A DNA stretch of 64,000 nucleotides from positions 124,001 through 188,000 of the forward strand of contig JAFKAC010000034.1 in the NCBI GenBank assembly GCA_025766275.1, in the 5' to 3' direction. Below the pieces are notes generated by a model that was not told the DNA's origin, searched no databases, and was given only the letters and a program-made list of their open reading frames with translations. Positions within the stretch are counted from its first letter, which is position 1; the number at the start of each line of letters is the position of its first letter. Source of the stretch: Lactarius indigo (Eukaryota; Basidiomycota; Agaricomycetes; Russulales; Russulaceae). The translations under genes and the position numbers were made by a program. Below, piece after piece: positions 10,974-23,034 of the stretch.

Positions 10974-12245
10974 CGTGCTCAAGTTCTAAGTCGGAAGTTT
11001 GATTGGTGGCGGTCACATATGTGAGGTGCTACAGAAAATCGTCACTTCGTGGACGGAATTCACCGTAAAATGTAGATATAAATATAAAGTAACGGAAGCG
11101 CTACAAACGATTCCTCATCACTGAAAGCGCGCAAAAAAGGTTCTTGAAACAATTACTGTAAATATTATGTATACATTATGCCTTCTTTGCGATCTGACTA
11201 GGTACATACTATTCGGCCTGGTATGACTTCGTACTGTCATTGACAAATACACAAATTGGCCTCGACGATGGTAGGCAGGCCCTTGCGCGGAATCTCGGCC
11301 TCACATTTGCCTTCAGAACCAACGTGAATCTATTATCGGACCCCATCAGACCTGGCATAACAACACCGGAAAGATATCCGTCATCTCAACGACCTTTTTC
11401 AACCCATTTTTATTCCCAGATGCAAGCAAACTAGTACCAGGACGGGTCGTAGCGAAGACCATTACGTATGAAACACAAAGATCTGAAACCATCTCAACAA
11501 CCTCCCTTCACAACTCTTCCGAGAACCTCTTGACTGTAAATCCGTCAACAACCCCTGCAACAACCTCCAGACTCAAGGGCAAGCCGGGGACAGTGTCGAG
11601 ATGGCTACACGTGCTCCGCAACCGGTCGTGGAGAGCATTGGCGTTCTTCCGCAGATAGAGGACTTGCCGACGGCGCATGATGGTCCTTCTACAACCCCTA
11701 CCGCTACAGGTCGTATTGGCAGGTCCCTCTCGCTTATCTCCGGTGTTGCCGTCGTCGGTGCAGCGCGCTGCCTCTCCCGGGGACCAGGGCCTTTCAGATT
11801 CTGCGGGTGAGAATGTGTGACGTGCTTAAGGTCTAAGCTGGAAGTTTTACTGGTGGCGGTCACATGTGTACGGTACGATAGACATTCGCTTTGTGTACGG
11901 AATTCATCGTAAAATGTACATAAAAAGCATTGTATCAGAAGCCCACGTGGGGTTCTGCGCGCAAAAGCTGCTTACTGTAAAACAGAAAAAAAAAAATACA
12001 AATTCCCATGCCTTCCTTGCGATCTATTCGGCCTGGTATGACTCCGTACGGTCCTTGACAATTTAAAATACATAATTTGGCCTCAACGATGGCGGGTTCT
12101 TGCTCAGAATCTCAGTATTACATGTATTCGGACCCAACGCGAATCTCTTGCTTGACCTCGTCAGACCCGTGTCATGACGACACCGAAAAGACAGCAGTGA
12201 CATCTCAACAACCTCTCGTCGCAGCTTTTCGAGAACCCCTTGGCC
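10729..12245 (+). repeat. Tandem duplication of the 3' end of the DUF6535 gene
   Basis: The block from 10729 (CTCAAGGGCAAGCCGGGGA) through the stop and about 500 bases of downstream sequence reappears from 11571 to about 12245, offset by about 842 bases. The second copy shows substitutions and indels and encodes only a broken fragment of the protein's C-terminus (about 11571-11820). No start or upstream domain accompanies it, so it is a pseudogene fragment. Shared landmarks include the GGTGGCGGTCACAT motif after the stop and the TTCGGCCTGGTATGACT motif. Confidence 0.85.
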
Positions 12246-12514
12246 ATACACCCGGTTGCCAGCGGGCGATGTCCCAGATCCGAGCCTCTTTCCGACTGCG
12301 ACCTGGAGCGAGCATGACAGTAATAGATAGGTTAGACGTAATTGGTCCAGTCGTTGCCTGTTAGATTAGATGCTGGGTTGTGAATTACATAAGAGATTCA
12401 CGATTACTAACGTGAATTGTCTATCAGATCTATATCAGAGTTCGACTAGGGTCTCTTGGTCTCACTCGCTCGAGGCCCTCAAAAGGATCTCTCGTGAACT
12501 GTTTCTTTCCCATC

Positions 12515-14649
12515 ATGGATCCAGCATATGCGGACAGGAGTGAGTGGCGTCCGTCGTTCCACTTCGCTACGAGTGCTGAGTGTTTCCCGCAGAGATTGTC
12601 GACCTGAGCGAGGAGGAGCTCATTCGCCTCGGGTTCCTGGGCGAAGGTGAGCTTATCGTCGTCACACACGTCCACCTGTCACTCATTATTGCCCGTCCAT
12701 CTTGTAGGGGTTGCTCCTGGGATCCAGGATCACGTCAAGAAGGTGAAGGCCAACCCCGAGTATCTAGGCTGTAAGTCTTCTATCTTCTTTTCTGCGCCTT
12801 TCATTTTCCACGCACTCACATCTTCTTACGTTTCAGCCGTCACCTGCTTCATGGTAGACTGTCTCACTCGCGTCTACCAGGCCGAGCCTACCGCACGAGA
12901 CGGTACTAGGCTGCCCGCCTCTCCTACCTCGCGCACGTCTCCCGCCCTCAGCAATGCCGAGACCCTCTGGTCGGAGCTCAGCAGCAACTCGGAGGCCCTC
13001 ACCGTCTTAGCCCCCAATATGGTCTCGAAATACGAGATGCACTTCTACTACCACGGCATCGGGGATCTCCAGCTCATGTGGCGTTCGGACCTCGAGACGA
13101 ACCCTTTCCCCATCCCTGCGACTGGCACCCGTTTCTCCAAGATCCCGACCAAGACTGCCCATGGCGTCTTCGGCACGAAGCTCAACGAGGTGTGGGACGA
13201 TGTCGCGCCTCAGATCATCGCGTCGATGAAGGCCAGCGGTCTCCACTACTCGGCGCTGACGACGGCTCGCTTCGAGACCGTCGAGGACGGCAAGGAGCCA
13301 ACTCTCGGCCCCGTCGTCATATGGATCGCTGTTCGTCCCAACACCGCCAAGCCTAGGGACGTTTGCGACGCGACGCCAGACATCCTCCAGATTCTCGCGA
13401 AGTTCAATATCACCGACGTCGTCGTCCAGTGGTACGAGGGGTCGGTCGTCAGGTTGGATGGCCCGCCTCTGATGAGCGTCGTCGAGAACAGCAACGCCAG
13501 GTTCGGCCTCAACACCCCGTTCAACACCGGCTTGGGCATCCCCATCGCCAGGCAGTCCGACGACGCTCAGGGCACCCTTACGCTCTTATTTAAGGAGGTG
13601 CGGACGAGCACCGGCGATCCCAGCGACAGAGTCCTCGCCCTCACGAACAAACATGTTGCCTCCCTTGACACCACCACCGACTACGAATACAAGCCCGATA
13701 CGGCCGACTCTCAGCACATCCTCGTGTGTGGTGAGCGTCGACTCGCTCTCGCTATCACCGAGATCGAGGAAGCTGTGGCGAAGGGGCTCAGCGACGCTAT
13801 CGGACTGGTTGAAGAAATCGAGAAGGCGTTGAGTACGGACGAGGAGGCGCTGGATCAAAAGAGGAAAGCCTTGAAGGAGAAGAACGAGGACAACGCCGGT
13901 CTCAAGGAGTTGTTCGACGAAGTCCAAAGCGAGTGGAAAGATCCTAACGGCCGCAGGTTCGGTATCGTCGATTGGGCCCCCAAGATCGCGGTCGATGTGG
14001 AGGGGCGCAAGTACACCCGCGACATCGCTACGATCGCGGTCGATGGGGAGAAGCTCAAGAACTTTGTGCGCAATAACGTCGACTTGGGCGCGTTCCGTTC
14101 CGTTTCCCCTCCTTCCATTCCAGCCTCGCTTACTGACATTCAACTCTTCCAGGTAACCGATACACGGCCGGTGAGCTCGAACGCCACTTCTGGCCCCTTG
14201 ATGCCGTTCGCAAGGACAAAAAGATCCCAGCCAGTCTCCAGCTCCCCATCCGTTCCATTCTTTCTCGCCCCAGCGTCCTCAATCCCGACACGATGGACAT
14301 TAAAGGCGATTCCTTCTACATCGTCGGCAAGTACGGCAACACAACCAAGTTTACCTTGGGCCGCTATTCGGGCATGGATGCCTATCTCTCCAACCCGGCC
14401 GGATTCGAGTCCAGAGAGGTCCCCATATACAACCACAGCAAGACCTCGGGCAATTTTTCCGGTCCCGGTGATTCGGGATCCCTTATCTTCACGGGCGACG
14501 GCGACGCGCTCGCCATGCTGCACTCTGGAATGTCTGGCTTTCATAACCACGTGACGTACGGTACGCCCATGTGGTGGGTCATCAAACAAGTCCGCCTCAA
14601 GTACCCCTCCGCCGAGTTCTACGGCATCACTGACGCCTTCGAGGACTGA
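12515..14649 (+). CDS. Trypsin-like serine protease of an uncharacterised fungal family
   Basis: Five exons (12515-12539, 12593-12646, 12708-12770, 12837-14096, 14153-14649) give 632 residues; the first donor is the least certain. A possible catalytic triad is visible: His in ALTNKHVA, Asp in TRDIATIAVD and Ser in GPGDSGSLIF, the classic GDSG nucleophile motif of the chymotrypsin (PA) clan. A predicted helical, Glu/Lys-rich segment of about 80 residues is inserted between the His and Asp motifs. The N-terminal third is a conserved fungal region without a named domain. There is no signal peptide, so it is probably intracellular. Protease activity is inferred from motif order only. Confidence 0.75.
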
Positions 14650-15571
14650 GCTCAAGCACATCCAACTGCCGTCCTCTCACTGTCCTTTCTCCTACGTCTT
14701 CTATTTCTTTCGACTTCTCTTTTCCATCTGCTTGTTATATGTCGTCGGTTCAGACGCGTGTCTTGTCTCGATTCGCTGCGACAAAACGTTCATCCCTTTT
14801 TCCTTCAATCCCTTCATGCTGGTAGCTGACTATCTCTGTCGTTTGGCTCCTTGGCAGATCACACGCTTTGTTTGTTCCTTCGACGTCGTCTCGGCTCTCT
14901 CCGTCTCTTTTTCTCCGATTTTTTTTTCTTCGCTGCCTGGTTGTCGACGGAAATGGTGGATGTCTCGACCGGTGAATCGCTGCCCTGGTGCGTTCTCCAT
15001 CTCGTATCTTCGTACTTACGAACGAGCGACCTTGACGTCTAGGCACTGGATCGTCGACTTCTTGCGCAGGTATGTCCGGTACTCTCGTTTGTTGCTCCAG
15101 CTCACAGCTCTTGTTTTTCTCCCAGCCTCCCGTCGCGTAAAATCGTAACCTCGTCCACCCGTATCGTCTCAATGTTCTTTTCTCGCCTCGACTGTTACTA
15201 TCACCACCCTCCCTCCCCACTCATGACTCGTGCTTCGTATGAAACCCAACAAAACAAGCTTTTTTCTTGTCTCGTTTGTTACTATTCCCCCTCCCCCATC
15301 CTCACCTACTCGCACTCGATGTACTTTTTCCAATCGTCTGTATCTGCCCCCTCCCCTCCCCAATATCACGAGAATGTATTTCCATACTCAGATAGGCGCT
15401 CGCTTATGTATCCCCCCCCGGCTCACATTTGGCCTTATCGTATTTTTGACTTCATGTGTCAGAATCTTAAGAGAGATTCGACTGTAAATCACTTCCAAAT
15501 TAGGAAGGTCAGAACTTTTCCCCTCCAAGGTTCGGGATTCCGTTCCCGCAACCCCCTTGTTACAACCTGAT
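14650..15571. other. Intergenic stretch, pyrimidine-rich
   Basis: No credible gene. The plus strand is unusually rich in C and T with several TTTTTCTTC and CCCTCCCC tracts. It probably combines the 3' untranslated region of the protease-like gene with the promoter of the next plus-strand gene. Confidence 0.5.
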
Positions 15572-17268
15572 ATGACCATGACCTTACCCCGTCATACCCT
15601 TCCTATTGTCAGAAGCAGGCACAGTTACTCCTATGCATTCCAGTCATGTAAGTTTATGAGATCGCGCTGGATGGCAACCCAGTCGGAGTCACAAGGAGGC
15701 ACCACAGTGGGCACAACTCGCATACCTCAACCATCTGGAAGCTGACAACCTTACTCAAGCCTCTGCGGAAAACCCCACTGTATGATTTTCATGTTCAACA
15801 CGGCGCAAAAATGGTCCCGTTCGCGGGCTATCACATGCCACTGGTGTATGGGGACGCCAGCCAAGGTTCGTGTCCCCTTCACTTTCCAGACACGAGGTTT
15901 CTGATGCCTCCACAGTTGCTAGTCATCAACACGTGCGACAGAGTGCAGGGCTATTTGACGTTGGACATATGGTACAGTCTAAGTATGTGCCGCAAAAAGA
16001 TAATGTCCATACCCTTTCTTTCTGAACGAAGAAAAAACCCCTGTAGCTTCCGCGGCCCCACGGCAACTGAATTCTTAGAATGGCTGACTCCCTCCTCACT
16101 TTCGACTCTGGTTCCCTATACGTCGACACTATCAGTCCTCCTCAACGAGGACGGTGGAATCATCGACGATATGATGATCACGAAATACGCGTCGGACGCG
16201 TTTTACGTAGTCACAAACGCGGGCAGGAGCGTGGAAGATTTGGCATGGTTCAAGGCGCGGTTGGCAGAGTGGAACACCAGCGAACGCTCGAAAGATGGCC
16301 CTGTGGAACACGAAGTATTGGAGGGATGGGGACTACTTGCCCTACAAGGTGTCGTCATATTTCCATTCAAAAACTAGACGACTTCATAGGTCAGGCGAAC
16401 GTTACTGACTCAAGACTAGGTCCCGCAGCAGCGGACCACTTGCAGGCTCTTACGTCCTACGATCTGCGCGCGTTGACATTTGGCAGGAGCGCGTTTGTTC
16501 CGCTCGAGGGGATCAACGTGCACGTTGCACGCGGTGGATACACGGGCGAGGATGGCTTCGAGGTCAGTCCCCTCACCTGTCGTGCTAGACCCCCCCCCTT
16601 GCTTCTTGCCGACACCCCAACTCAGATTTCTATCCCTCCTGCCCATGCCACTTTTCTCGCATCCGCACTCCTCCGCTCCCCCGTCCAACTCGCTGGTCTG
16701 GGCGCACGTGACTCCTTACGCTTGGAAGCGGGAATGTGTTTGTACGGCAACGACCTCGATGAGAGCACGACGCCCGTGGAAGCCGGTCTTTCCTGGGTAA
16801 TCGGAAAAGATCGTCGTACCGTGGGGGGCTTTATCGGCTCGAAGACCGTCCTAGACCAACTGAAGAACGGACCACCAAAACGGCGTGTAGGACTGATTGT
16901 TGAGGAAGCGCCTGCACGCCGTGCGTAGTACCCCCTTCTCAATTCCCCATCTATTACGTCCTAATTTTTTTTTTTTTTTGGATCGTTTCAGAGGGCACGA
17001 AAGTGCTTGCACCAGAAACATCAGACGAAATCGGTCCGTGTCCCCTCTCTTCTGTGGTGGCTGACGGCGGTAATAAAGAGCGCTCGTAGGTGTCGTAACG
17101 TCAGGCATCCCACTCGCTCCTACCGTTGGCAAAAACATTTCCATGGCTTACGTCAAGTCCGGCTTCCACAAAAAAGGGACAGCCCTCGCGGTCGAAGTGC
17201 GTAAGAAGGCTCGCCGGGCTGTTGTCACACCCCTGCCCTTCACCCCATCGCGGTACTGGAGAGGTTGA
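15572..17268 (+). CDS. GCV1: Aminomethyltransferase, glycine cleavage system T protein, mitochondrial
   Basis: The T protein takes the aminomethyl group from the lipoyl H protein and releases ammonia while making methylene-tetrahydrofolate. Visible family blocks, in order: PLYDFHVQHGAKMVPFAGY, FDVGHMVQS, GGIIDDMMI, GGYTGEDGFE, ARDSLRLEAGMCLYG and GFHKKGT near the end. Six introns are clear: 15866-15915, 15983-16046, 16349-16419, 16563-16625, 16921-16991 and 17034-17089. Exons from 15866 onward are frame-consistent. The first exon is not settled. ATG 15572 opens an Arg/Ser-rich segment suitable as a mitochondrial presequence, but joining it in frame needs an unusually short intron after 15650. 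A shorter start at ATG 15811 would lack a targeting signal. Confidence 0.9.
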
Positions 17269-17803
17269 GGCTACAAGGCCGTGGTCAGAAAAATGTGAGC
17301 ATCTTGGTGCATATTATTAGACAACTATGGACTTCGCAATCACAACACCTGCATCTCATCGGGGTCTCATCACCCAATCTACTAGAGAACTCCAATGCAG
17401 TTACAATGTTTTATAACCGTAAGAATGTAACATACAAATGCCTTCTGCCAGCCGAAGGAGGGAAAAAAATACATCAAGAATTTCGAGAACATCAAGGTTT
17501 CAAGTATTGACGCCGACGGTTGAACCGACAGCCTATGTTTCACAACTTCACCAAGATCTGACACTTACCCACTGCCAGTATTCGAGCGTTCGAAACTATG
17601 CATCGCACATAGCACAGACGAGGAGACTCAAAAGCTGAACAGAACCCAGTGCGTGTGCTACAATTGCGACGGGTATCGTGAAGGACATGACGATTAATAC
17701 CAGGCATTATGGAACTCGTGGATAGAGACGATAGTAAAACGGAAGGTCGGAACTGTGCGGATAACGGAAGGACTCGAAAAGCAGTAGCAGGACGCGCACA
17801 TGC
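17269..17803. other. Intergenic stretch between convergent genes
   Basis: It lies between the 3' ends of the T-protein gene (plus) and the alpha-tubulin gene (minus). Nothing beyond presumed 3' untranslated sequence was recognised. Confidence 0.5.
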
Positions 17804-19483
17804 CTAGTACTCCCCTTCCTCCTCCACATCTGCGGAGTCAATCCCCACTTCTTCGTAATCCTTTTCGAGCGCAGCAAGATCCTCACGAGCTTCGGAGAAC
17901 TCACCCTCCTCCATACCTTCGCCAACATACCAGTGTACAAAGGCACGCTTGGAGTAAAGCAAGTCAAATTTGCGATCCAGCCGGGTCCATGCGTCGGCGA
18001 TAGCAGTCGTATTGGACAATACGCAGACGCTCCTGGTAACGCGTGCGAGATCGCCATCTTGTATGTGTGCCGGTGGTTCGTTGGAGATGCCAATCTTGAA
18101 GCCTGTCGGACACCAATCGACGAACCGGATGGTGCGACGGGTCTTCAATTGAGCAACAGCGGCGTTGACGTCCTTCGAGACCACGTCCCCACGGTACAGC
18201 AGCGCACACGCCACTGAAATGTCTCGTTTAAGGCAGATTGTCACCCAACATTTTAGGGTAGAACATACTGTATTTTCCCTCCTTGGGATCGCAATTGATC
18301 ATTTGGCTGCCGCGTTCAAAGCAGGCAGTGGTGATTGCACTGACATCGTTCATCTCGTGTTGAGCCCGGTCCACGGGTACAATGGGAGACAAAGTGGCAA
18401 GAGGGAAATGTATCCGCGGGAATCTATCGGTGAGGGAAATGTTAGAGGTCCCCCGCGTCGAAAGGCGACGAAAGGCAACAGACGGGACAAGGTTTGTTTG
18501 GAATTCATTCAGGTCGACATTCAAAGAACCAGTAAAACGAAGGGAAACCGTGATCGAAGAAACGACTTGAGCAATTAAGCGATTCAGGTTGGTGAAGCTT
18601 GGCTGGGAAATTCCCAGATACTTCTTGCAGATCCCAAAAATTGCCTCGTTATCGACCTGAAAAACGTCAGGCCCTTCAACAGAATCGTCGGACATCGACC
18701 GACTCACCATAAATGAACAATCAGCGTGCTCTAACGTCGTATGCGTCGTCAGCACAGAGTTGTACGGTTCGACAACAGAGTTTGCCAACTGAGGTGCCGG
18801 ATATACGCAGAACTCGAGTTTAGACTTTTTGCCATAGTCGGTAGATAGATGCTCCAAAAGTAAAGCTCCAAGACCGGAACCGGTGCCACCACCGAAGGAA
18901 TGAAAGACAAAGAAACCTTGGAGGCCAGTGCAGTTGTCAGCGAGACGGCGAATTCTGTCAAGGATGACATCGATCTTCTCTTTCCCAACTGTATAGTGAC
19001 CACGTGCGTCTGTGATTGTTGTAAAAGACAGGTCACGCTAGACAAGGAAACTGTATGCACTCACAGTTGCTCGCCGCATCCTCCTTCCCCGTAATCATTG
19101 TCTCTGGGTGGAAGAGTTCGCGGTACTTGCCCGTACGGACCTCGTCAATTACGTTTGGCTCAAGATCGATGTAAAGAGAACGCGGGACATATTTCCCAGA
19201 TGGCGTCTCAGAGAAGAAAGTACTAAAGCCGTCGGCGCCATTTCCTCGCACGGTGTTATTGCCCCCGAGACGGCCATCCGGCTGGGTTCAGAGGTATCAG
19301 AAGGGCCAACATTTAGACCGCGATCATGAACTTACATCCAGCCCGTGTTCGGCAGTGTACAACTCCCCTGAAGAGTATTCAATGCCTGGAGCTGACGAGG
19401 ACGGCTTTTCAGCCTGACTCACAGCAAGCATTTCCGATCTGGACTCCGGCCTGTCCGACGTGTATGTTAATGACTTCACGCAT
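17804..19483 (-). CDS. Alpha-tubulin, divergent isotype
   Basis: Seven exons (19423-19483, 19336-19367, 19065-19281, 18708-19009, 18484-18656, 18269-18423, 17804-18213) give 449 residues, the normal alpha-tubulin length. Hallmarks: [21 protein letters not shown] at the start, the GTP-binding loop [20 protein letters not shown] with the catalytic Glu of alpha subunits, [21 protein letters not shown] and an acidic tail ending EEGEY, i.e. a tyrosinated C-terminus. It pairs with beta-tubulin in microtubules. The chain departs from the usual fungal sequence in many places, for example no Lys at the acetylation loop near residue 40 ([10 protein letters not shown]). It is therefore probably the second, less conserved alpha-tubulin found in many basidiomycetes. 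One donor is GTCTGT. Confidence 0.95.
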
Positions 19484-20944
19484 TTGCCTTTGGGATGACG
19501 GGGTGCTAAAGAAGGGACGAGAATGAACCAACTTTAGGCTATAAGACAAAGCAGGAGGTAACTCACGGCGGGGGGAAAAAAAGTGGTCGATGATGGTGAA
19601 GAAGGCAAAAGGTAAGTAGGCGGGCGGGGACGTGTTTTGGGTTCTCGTCTCGATCTCAGCACGGAAACTTCTCACGGTCATGACAGTATGAATGGACTCT
19701 ATGCCAGTAAGAGGGTGTGCGCCTCTCTTACGTCGAGTGATTATCTTGTCACATATCGAGCTGCGAACGCTCGGACGACGACGTAAAATTTGAACATGCC
19801 GACTCTGACAGCGTCGTCCTTATTGAAAATCGGGTTTGGGCGTGGTCAAGGCGTGGTCAACTTGTCACGTGTCCGCGAGATGCTCGGCTGCAGATCACTT
19901 GGCAGATCATTTGGAGAAGTGTGAAACAGAAAAAAATGAGAGTTCTTCACGTTTCCAGTATTACGCGTTAGAACGCAAGTGCATTGTACGAGAACGAGAA
20001 ATTCGCGTATTCGAGAACTGTACCGTTGGCACTGACACTCAGCTCCAAAAAACGAAACTCGGGTAGTTACGGTGCACGAGTGTGGCGGCAACTTGAGACC
20101 CTCGGCGTACAGCACGCACGACCCTGTCAGGACCTGAGTCGGCGCGCTCACACCAGTTGAAAGCCAATGGACATTCCACTGACCGAGTACCAATCCTTTG
20201 GAAAATAGAACGTGGCGATATTGCGGCGACAAAGGGTGCGATGGCCACCCTGTGTGAATGAAAGCTCTCAGGCTACAGCCAATGGGAGGACCCGGAGATT
20301 GGGCGCAGCACCTTCATTTCGCTCGGCAGCACCAAGTTCTTTTCCTCTCTTCGCCAGTCGGCGCTTCTGTCGACGCGGAGATGAGCAAAGCAAATCAGAC
20401 GAGGCGAATGGTGCTTCGATTTTCCCTGTGTCACGACTGAGATGGGACCGTAACCGTATGACCAAACATCTCGGTGAGTCCACTTCGGCGATGCCCGATG
20501 CCCGAGGCCATTGGGAGTCCCTCCTGAAGGGGGGCGTGAGTGCTCGGTGCAACAAAGCTATGAAGATTGTATAATAACAGGAGATGGCTAGCATAGGTGT
20601 TGCAAGTACTGTACTACCTTGCCGCCGCCTGCGGGTGAGCGGTTATGGCTGAGACTACCGAGACCAACAAGTAAATTGGAGTAATACTTACGAGCACCCA
20701 CGAGCACTCCAGGACCTTCTCGCGGGAGGAGCTAGTCCTCATTTCTTCCAGCAAGTCGCTGCGCGGGTATTGATTTGTATCTTGCCTACTTCGTTCTCTA
20801 TTTGGCGACTGGTACCAGTTCTGCAGCTGCGCTAGCTACAGTGCATGGTGGAACGTTTTGCTTTACCTCTACCTACCAGCGATATTAAAACTATTCACGG
20901 AGAGATCCCTGGACAAGAAAACTAGATTGAAACTACTTTGTTAA
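19484..20944. other. Intergenic stretch upstream of alpha-tubulin
   Basis: Contains the promoter side of the tubulin gene. Only short unsupported open frames are present, and no RNA gene or repeat was recognised before the tRNA at 20945. Confidence 0.5.
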
Positions 20945-21041
20945 GTCCCTGTCGATTAGTGGTTAAATCATCACGTTGTGGTCACGAGGCTTGCCTCGCT
21001 GCAACTCCGTGAAGCCAGCGGCTCGAATCCGCTCAGGGACA
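20945..21041 (+). tRNA. tRNA-His (anticodon GTG) with a 25-base intron
   Basis: The acceptor stem GTCCCTG pairs with CAGGGAC and A is the discriminator base. The D arm lies at TCGATTAGTGGTTAAATCA. The anticodon stem TCACG/CGTGA encloses loop TTGTGG plus C, giving anticodon GTG. The intron interrupts the loop at the canonical place, one base 3' of the anticodon (about 20985-21009), and can form its own GCGAGG-type hairpin. The T arm is AGCGG-CTCGAAT-CCGCT and serves as the internal B box. The extra 5' G needed by histidyl-tRNA synthetase is added after transcription in eukaryotes. Confidence 0.92.
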
Positions 21042-21047
21042 ATGAGT

Positions 21048-21056
21048 GTTTTTTTT
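21048..21056 (+). terminator. RNA polymerase III terminator of tRNA-His
   Basis: A run of eight T begins seven bases after the tRNA end, as expected for Pol III termination. Confidence 0.85.
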
Positions 21057-21494
21057 CTATGACAATACTGCTATAGCATACTCGCACCACAGAAGCTCTG
21101 ACTACAACCATCGTCGGGAGAAGGTACGTTGTATTGGTTGTGCGATAATCATTTGGTAAATGAAGCAGTTACAAACATATTTACGTGTGCAAAAAAAGGA
21201 CTCCGTTACGGAAGTTTTGTTGTGAATGTGATAATGGCACTCATTCGATGAGGATGTAAATGAAAATGAAAATGCGATGTTAGGCAAGCACGAGGCCAGT
21301 CGAGCACTTATTCTAAAGTAATGTTTGAAATATTAATAGGAATTAGGGTAAATGACGGAAGGCAGATGAGAGGCCCGAAAAAAGGGGGAGGGGGCGCTGT
21401 CCATCCAGGGAAGTGCACGGGGTGTGGCATGAACAAAGAAAAAAGGAGCGGTGTTCGGGGCATGATGAATACACCCGGGTACAAATCAAGTTCA
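21057..21494. other. Intergenic stretch
   Basis: Between the tRNA and the 3' end of the minus-strand gene that follows. Presumed 3' untranslated sequence; nothing else recognised. Confidence 0.4.
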
Positions 21495-22383
21495 TTAGTT
21501 TTCGTTCGTCCTGGCACTGGGGCCCCAGAACGCTGAAACCTCTGCCAGACCGGAAGATGGCGGGGTGGTGACCATACCGGCCATGGCTTTCAAGTTGTTC
21601 GTGAAATCGGGAACAGGCATAAGAAACGACGATGAGGTCGCATCCGGTCCGAGTGCACTGGCGAACGAGGCAAAGTTCTCTGTGGTCTGTGTGCGGTGGA
21701 CGAGTGGATGGCGAGGGGAGAGCTCCGTCACGGAGGCCAACGGCGGGAGAGGCGGGAGGGGCACATTCGGCGGAGGGACGGGGGGAGGCTTGCGGAGGGC
21801 ACGACGAGATCTGAAAGCGACAAACAGGAACCGGGGTTGAGCGCAAGTAACATACAGTAGAGAAAACGGGTTCTTACCTCAGCGCCCCACCCATACTTCC
21901 GCTCCGAGAACGGCCTCCCACCCTGCCTGACACAGGTACATAGCATAGCTCGTCGTGGCGCGGCACGCCAGCCGGGCCGACATCGACACTCCCACTGCGC
22001 GCTCGTCCGCCGGGGGTAATGAGCGTGCTACGCTGCAGGGCGATGCCCACATTCCGCTGAGGACTCTTGATGGCGCCGAGCCCGTTGTTGGCGACGCTGA
22101 GGCTGCTGCGCCGTCTTCGCAGACGTGGTACTCCGCCAGGCGCTGAAGAGTTGGTGCTCGCGTTGCTGGATGTGCGGCTGCGAGGCATGAAGTAATCCAT
22201 CACGTCTTCGAATGAAGGGTCCAACGGCGTGTTCAGCTTTGTAGGCGTCGTTTCGGGATCACAGTCGACGTTTATGCGACAGTCAGGCTGGGAGGGTATG
22301 CTATAGTCTGAAGGGTCGGCATGCCCGTGTGGTCGTGTTGTAGCGAGAAGGCCCGAGGAAAAGATGGAAGAGTAGCCAGTCAT
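21495..22383 (-). CDS. Unknown Ser/Arg-rich protein
   Basis: Two exons (21878-22383 and 21495-21810, 67-base intron) give 273 residues. The intron has a canonical AG|GTAAGA donor and TTTCAG acceptor, and the frame is preserved. The first half has an RLRRRRSSLSV basic cluster and repeated RSGS phosphorylation-like sites (RARSGSV, RSRSGSM). The second half has a proline-rich PPPVPPPNVPLPPLPP stretch followed by a conserved-looking C-terminal segment (NFASFASALGPDATSSS). No domain was recognised. The Ser/Arg sites suggest a kinase substrate. Confidence 0.65.
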
Positions 22384-23034
22384 GAGGTCGTAGGATCGAT
22401 AGAGGAAAAAGGAAGAGGAGGGTGGTGAAGAAATAGCAGTGCCAGCCTTGTCCTGTTGAAATTCTCATTTATTGGGTTTGGCTTCCACATTTTTCTCACC
22501 TGAGCCCAGAAAACGGCAGTTTAGATTATCTAAGACCCTATCCGGCGGTCCGGCGTCTTGGTCGGCCTGACAACATCCCCAAAACAACCCACGTTCGTCG
22601 CCCGACTCGGTCATTTCCCTTTCCGACTGTTGTTACATTTGTGGTGTGTGCAGTGAATGGAGTTTGGACACAACCATCAGCAAAGCAATATCACCATTGT
22701 ATCTACACTTCCTTTTCGGTGCCAAGATACCAAGATACTTCTTGCGGCGGTCTTTCTTAGCTACAGACCCTTGCGCCGGTCACATGGGCGCTAAAATGGT
22801 TCCCCTGACCTTAGCTCGATCACCGCTCTACAGCACTCCGTCCGTATCGCGTAACATTGGCCCATGAACCAGTGTTGAGCATGCAAGCGACCTACAGTAT
22901 GTGCCTAGGAGGATCCGACCTACGCGCCGGTCAGGCCCCGAGTTCACCCGAAAATCACGTCGAAAATACGAGGACCACAGGCAACAAAAAACGCGCTGAG
23001 CGGGGATTGTCTAGCCTACTGGCTCGGAGCTACT
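22384..23034. other. Intergenic stretch up to the DNA transposon
   Basis: Upstream region of the minus-strand gene ending at 22383, cut on the right by the transposon whose target TA lies at 23035-23036. No gene seen. Confidence 0.5.

Noticed and set aside
10559..11002. Plus-strand frame with Ala/Thr/Val repeats over the DUF6535 tail
   Set aside because: Alternative reading of a short-period repeat in the real gene; no start or domain of its own.
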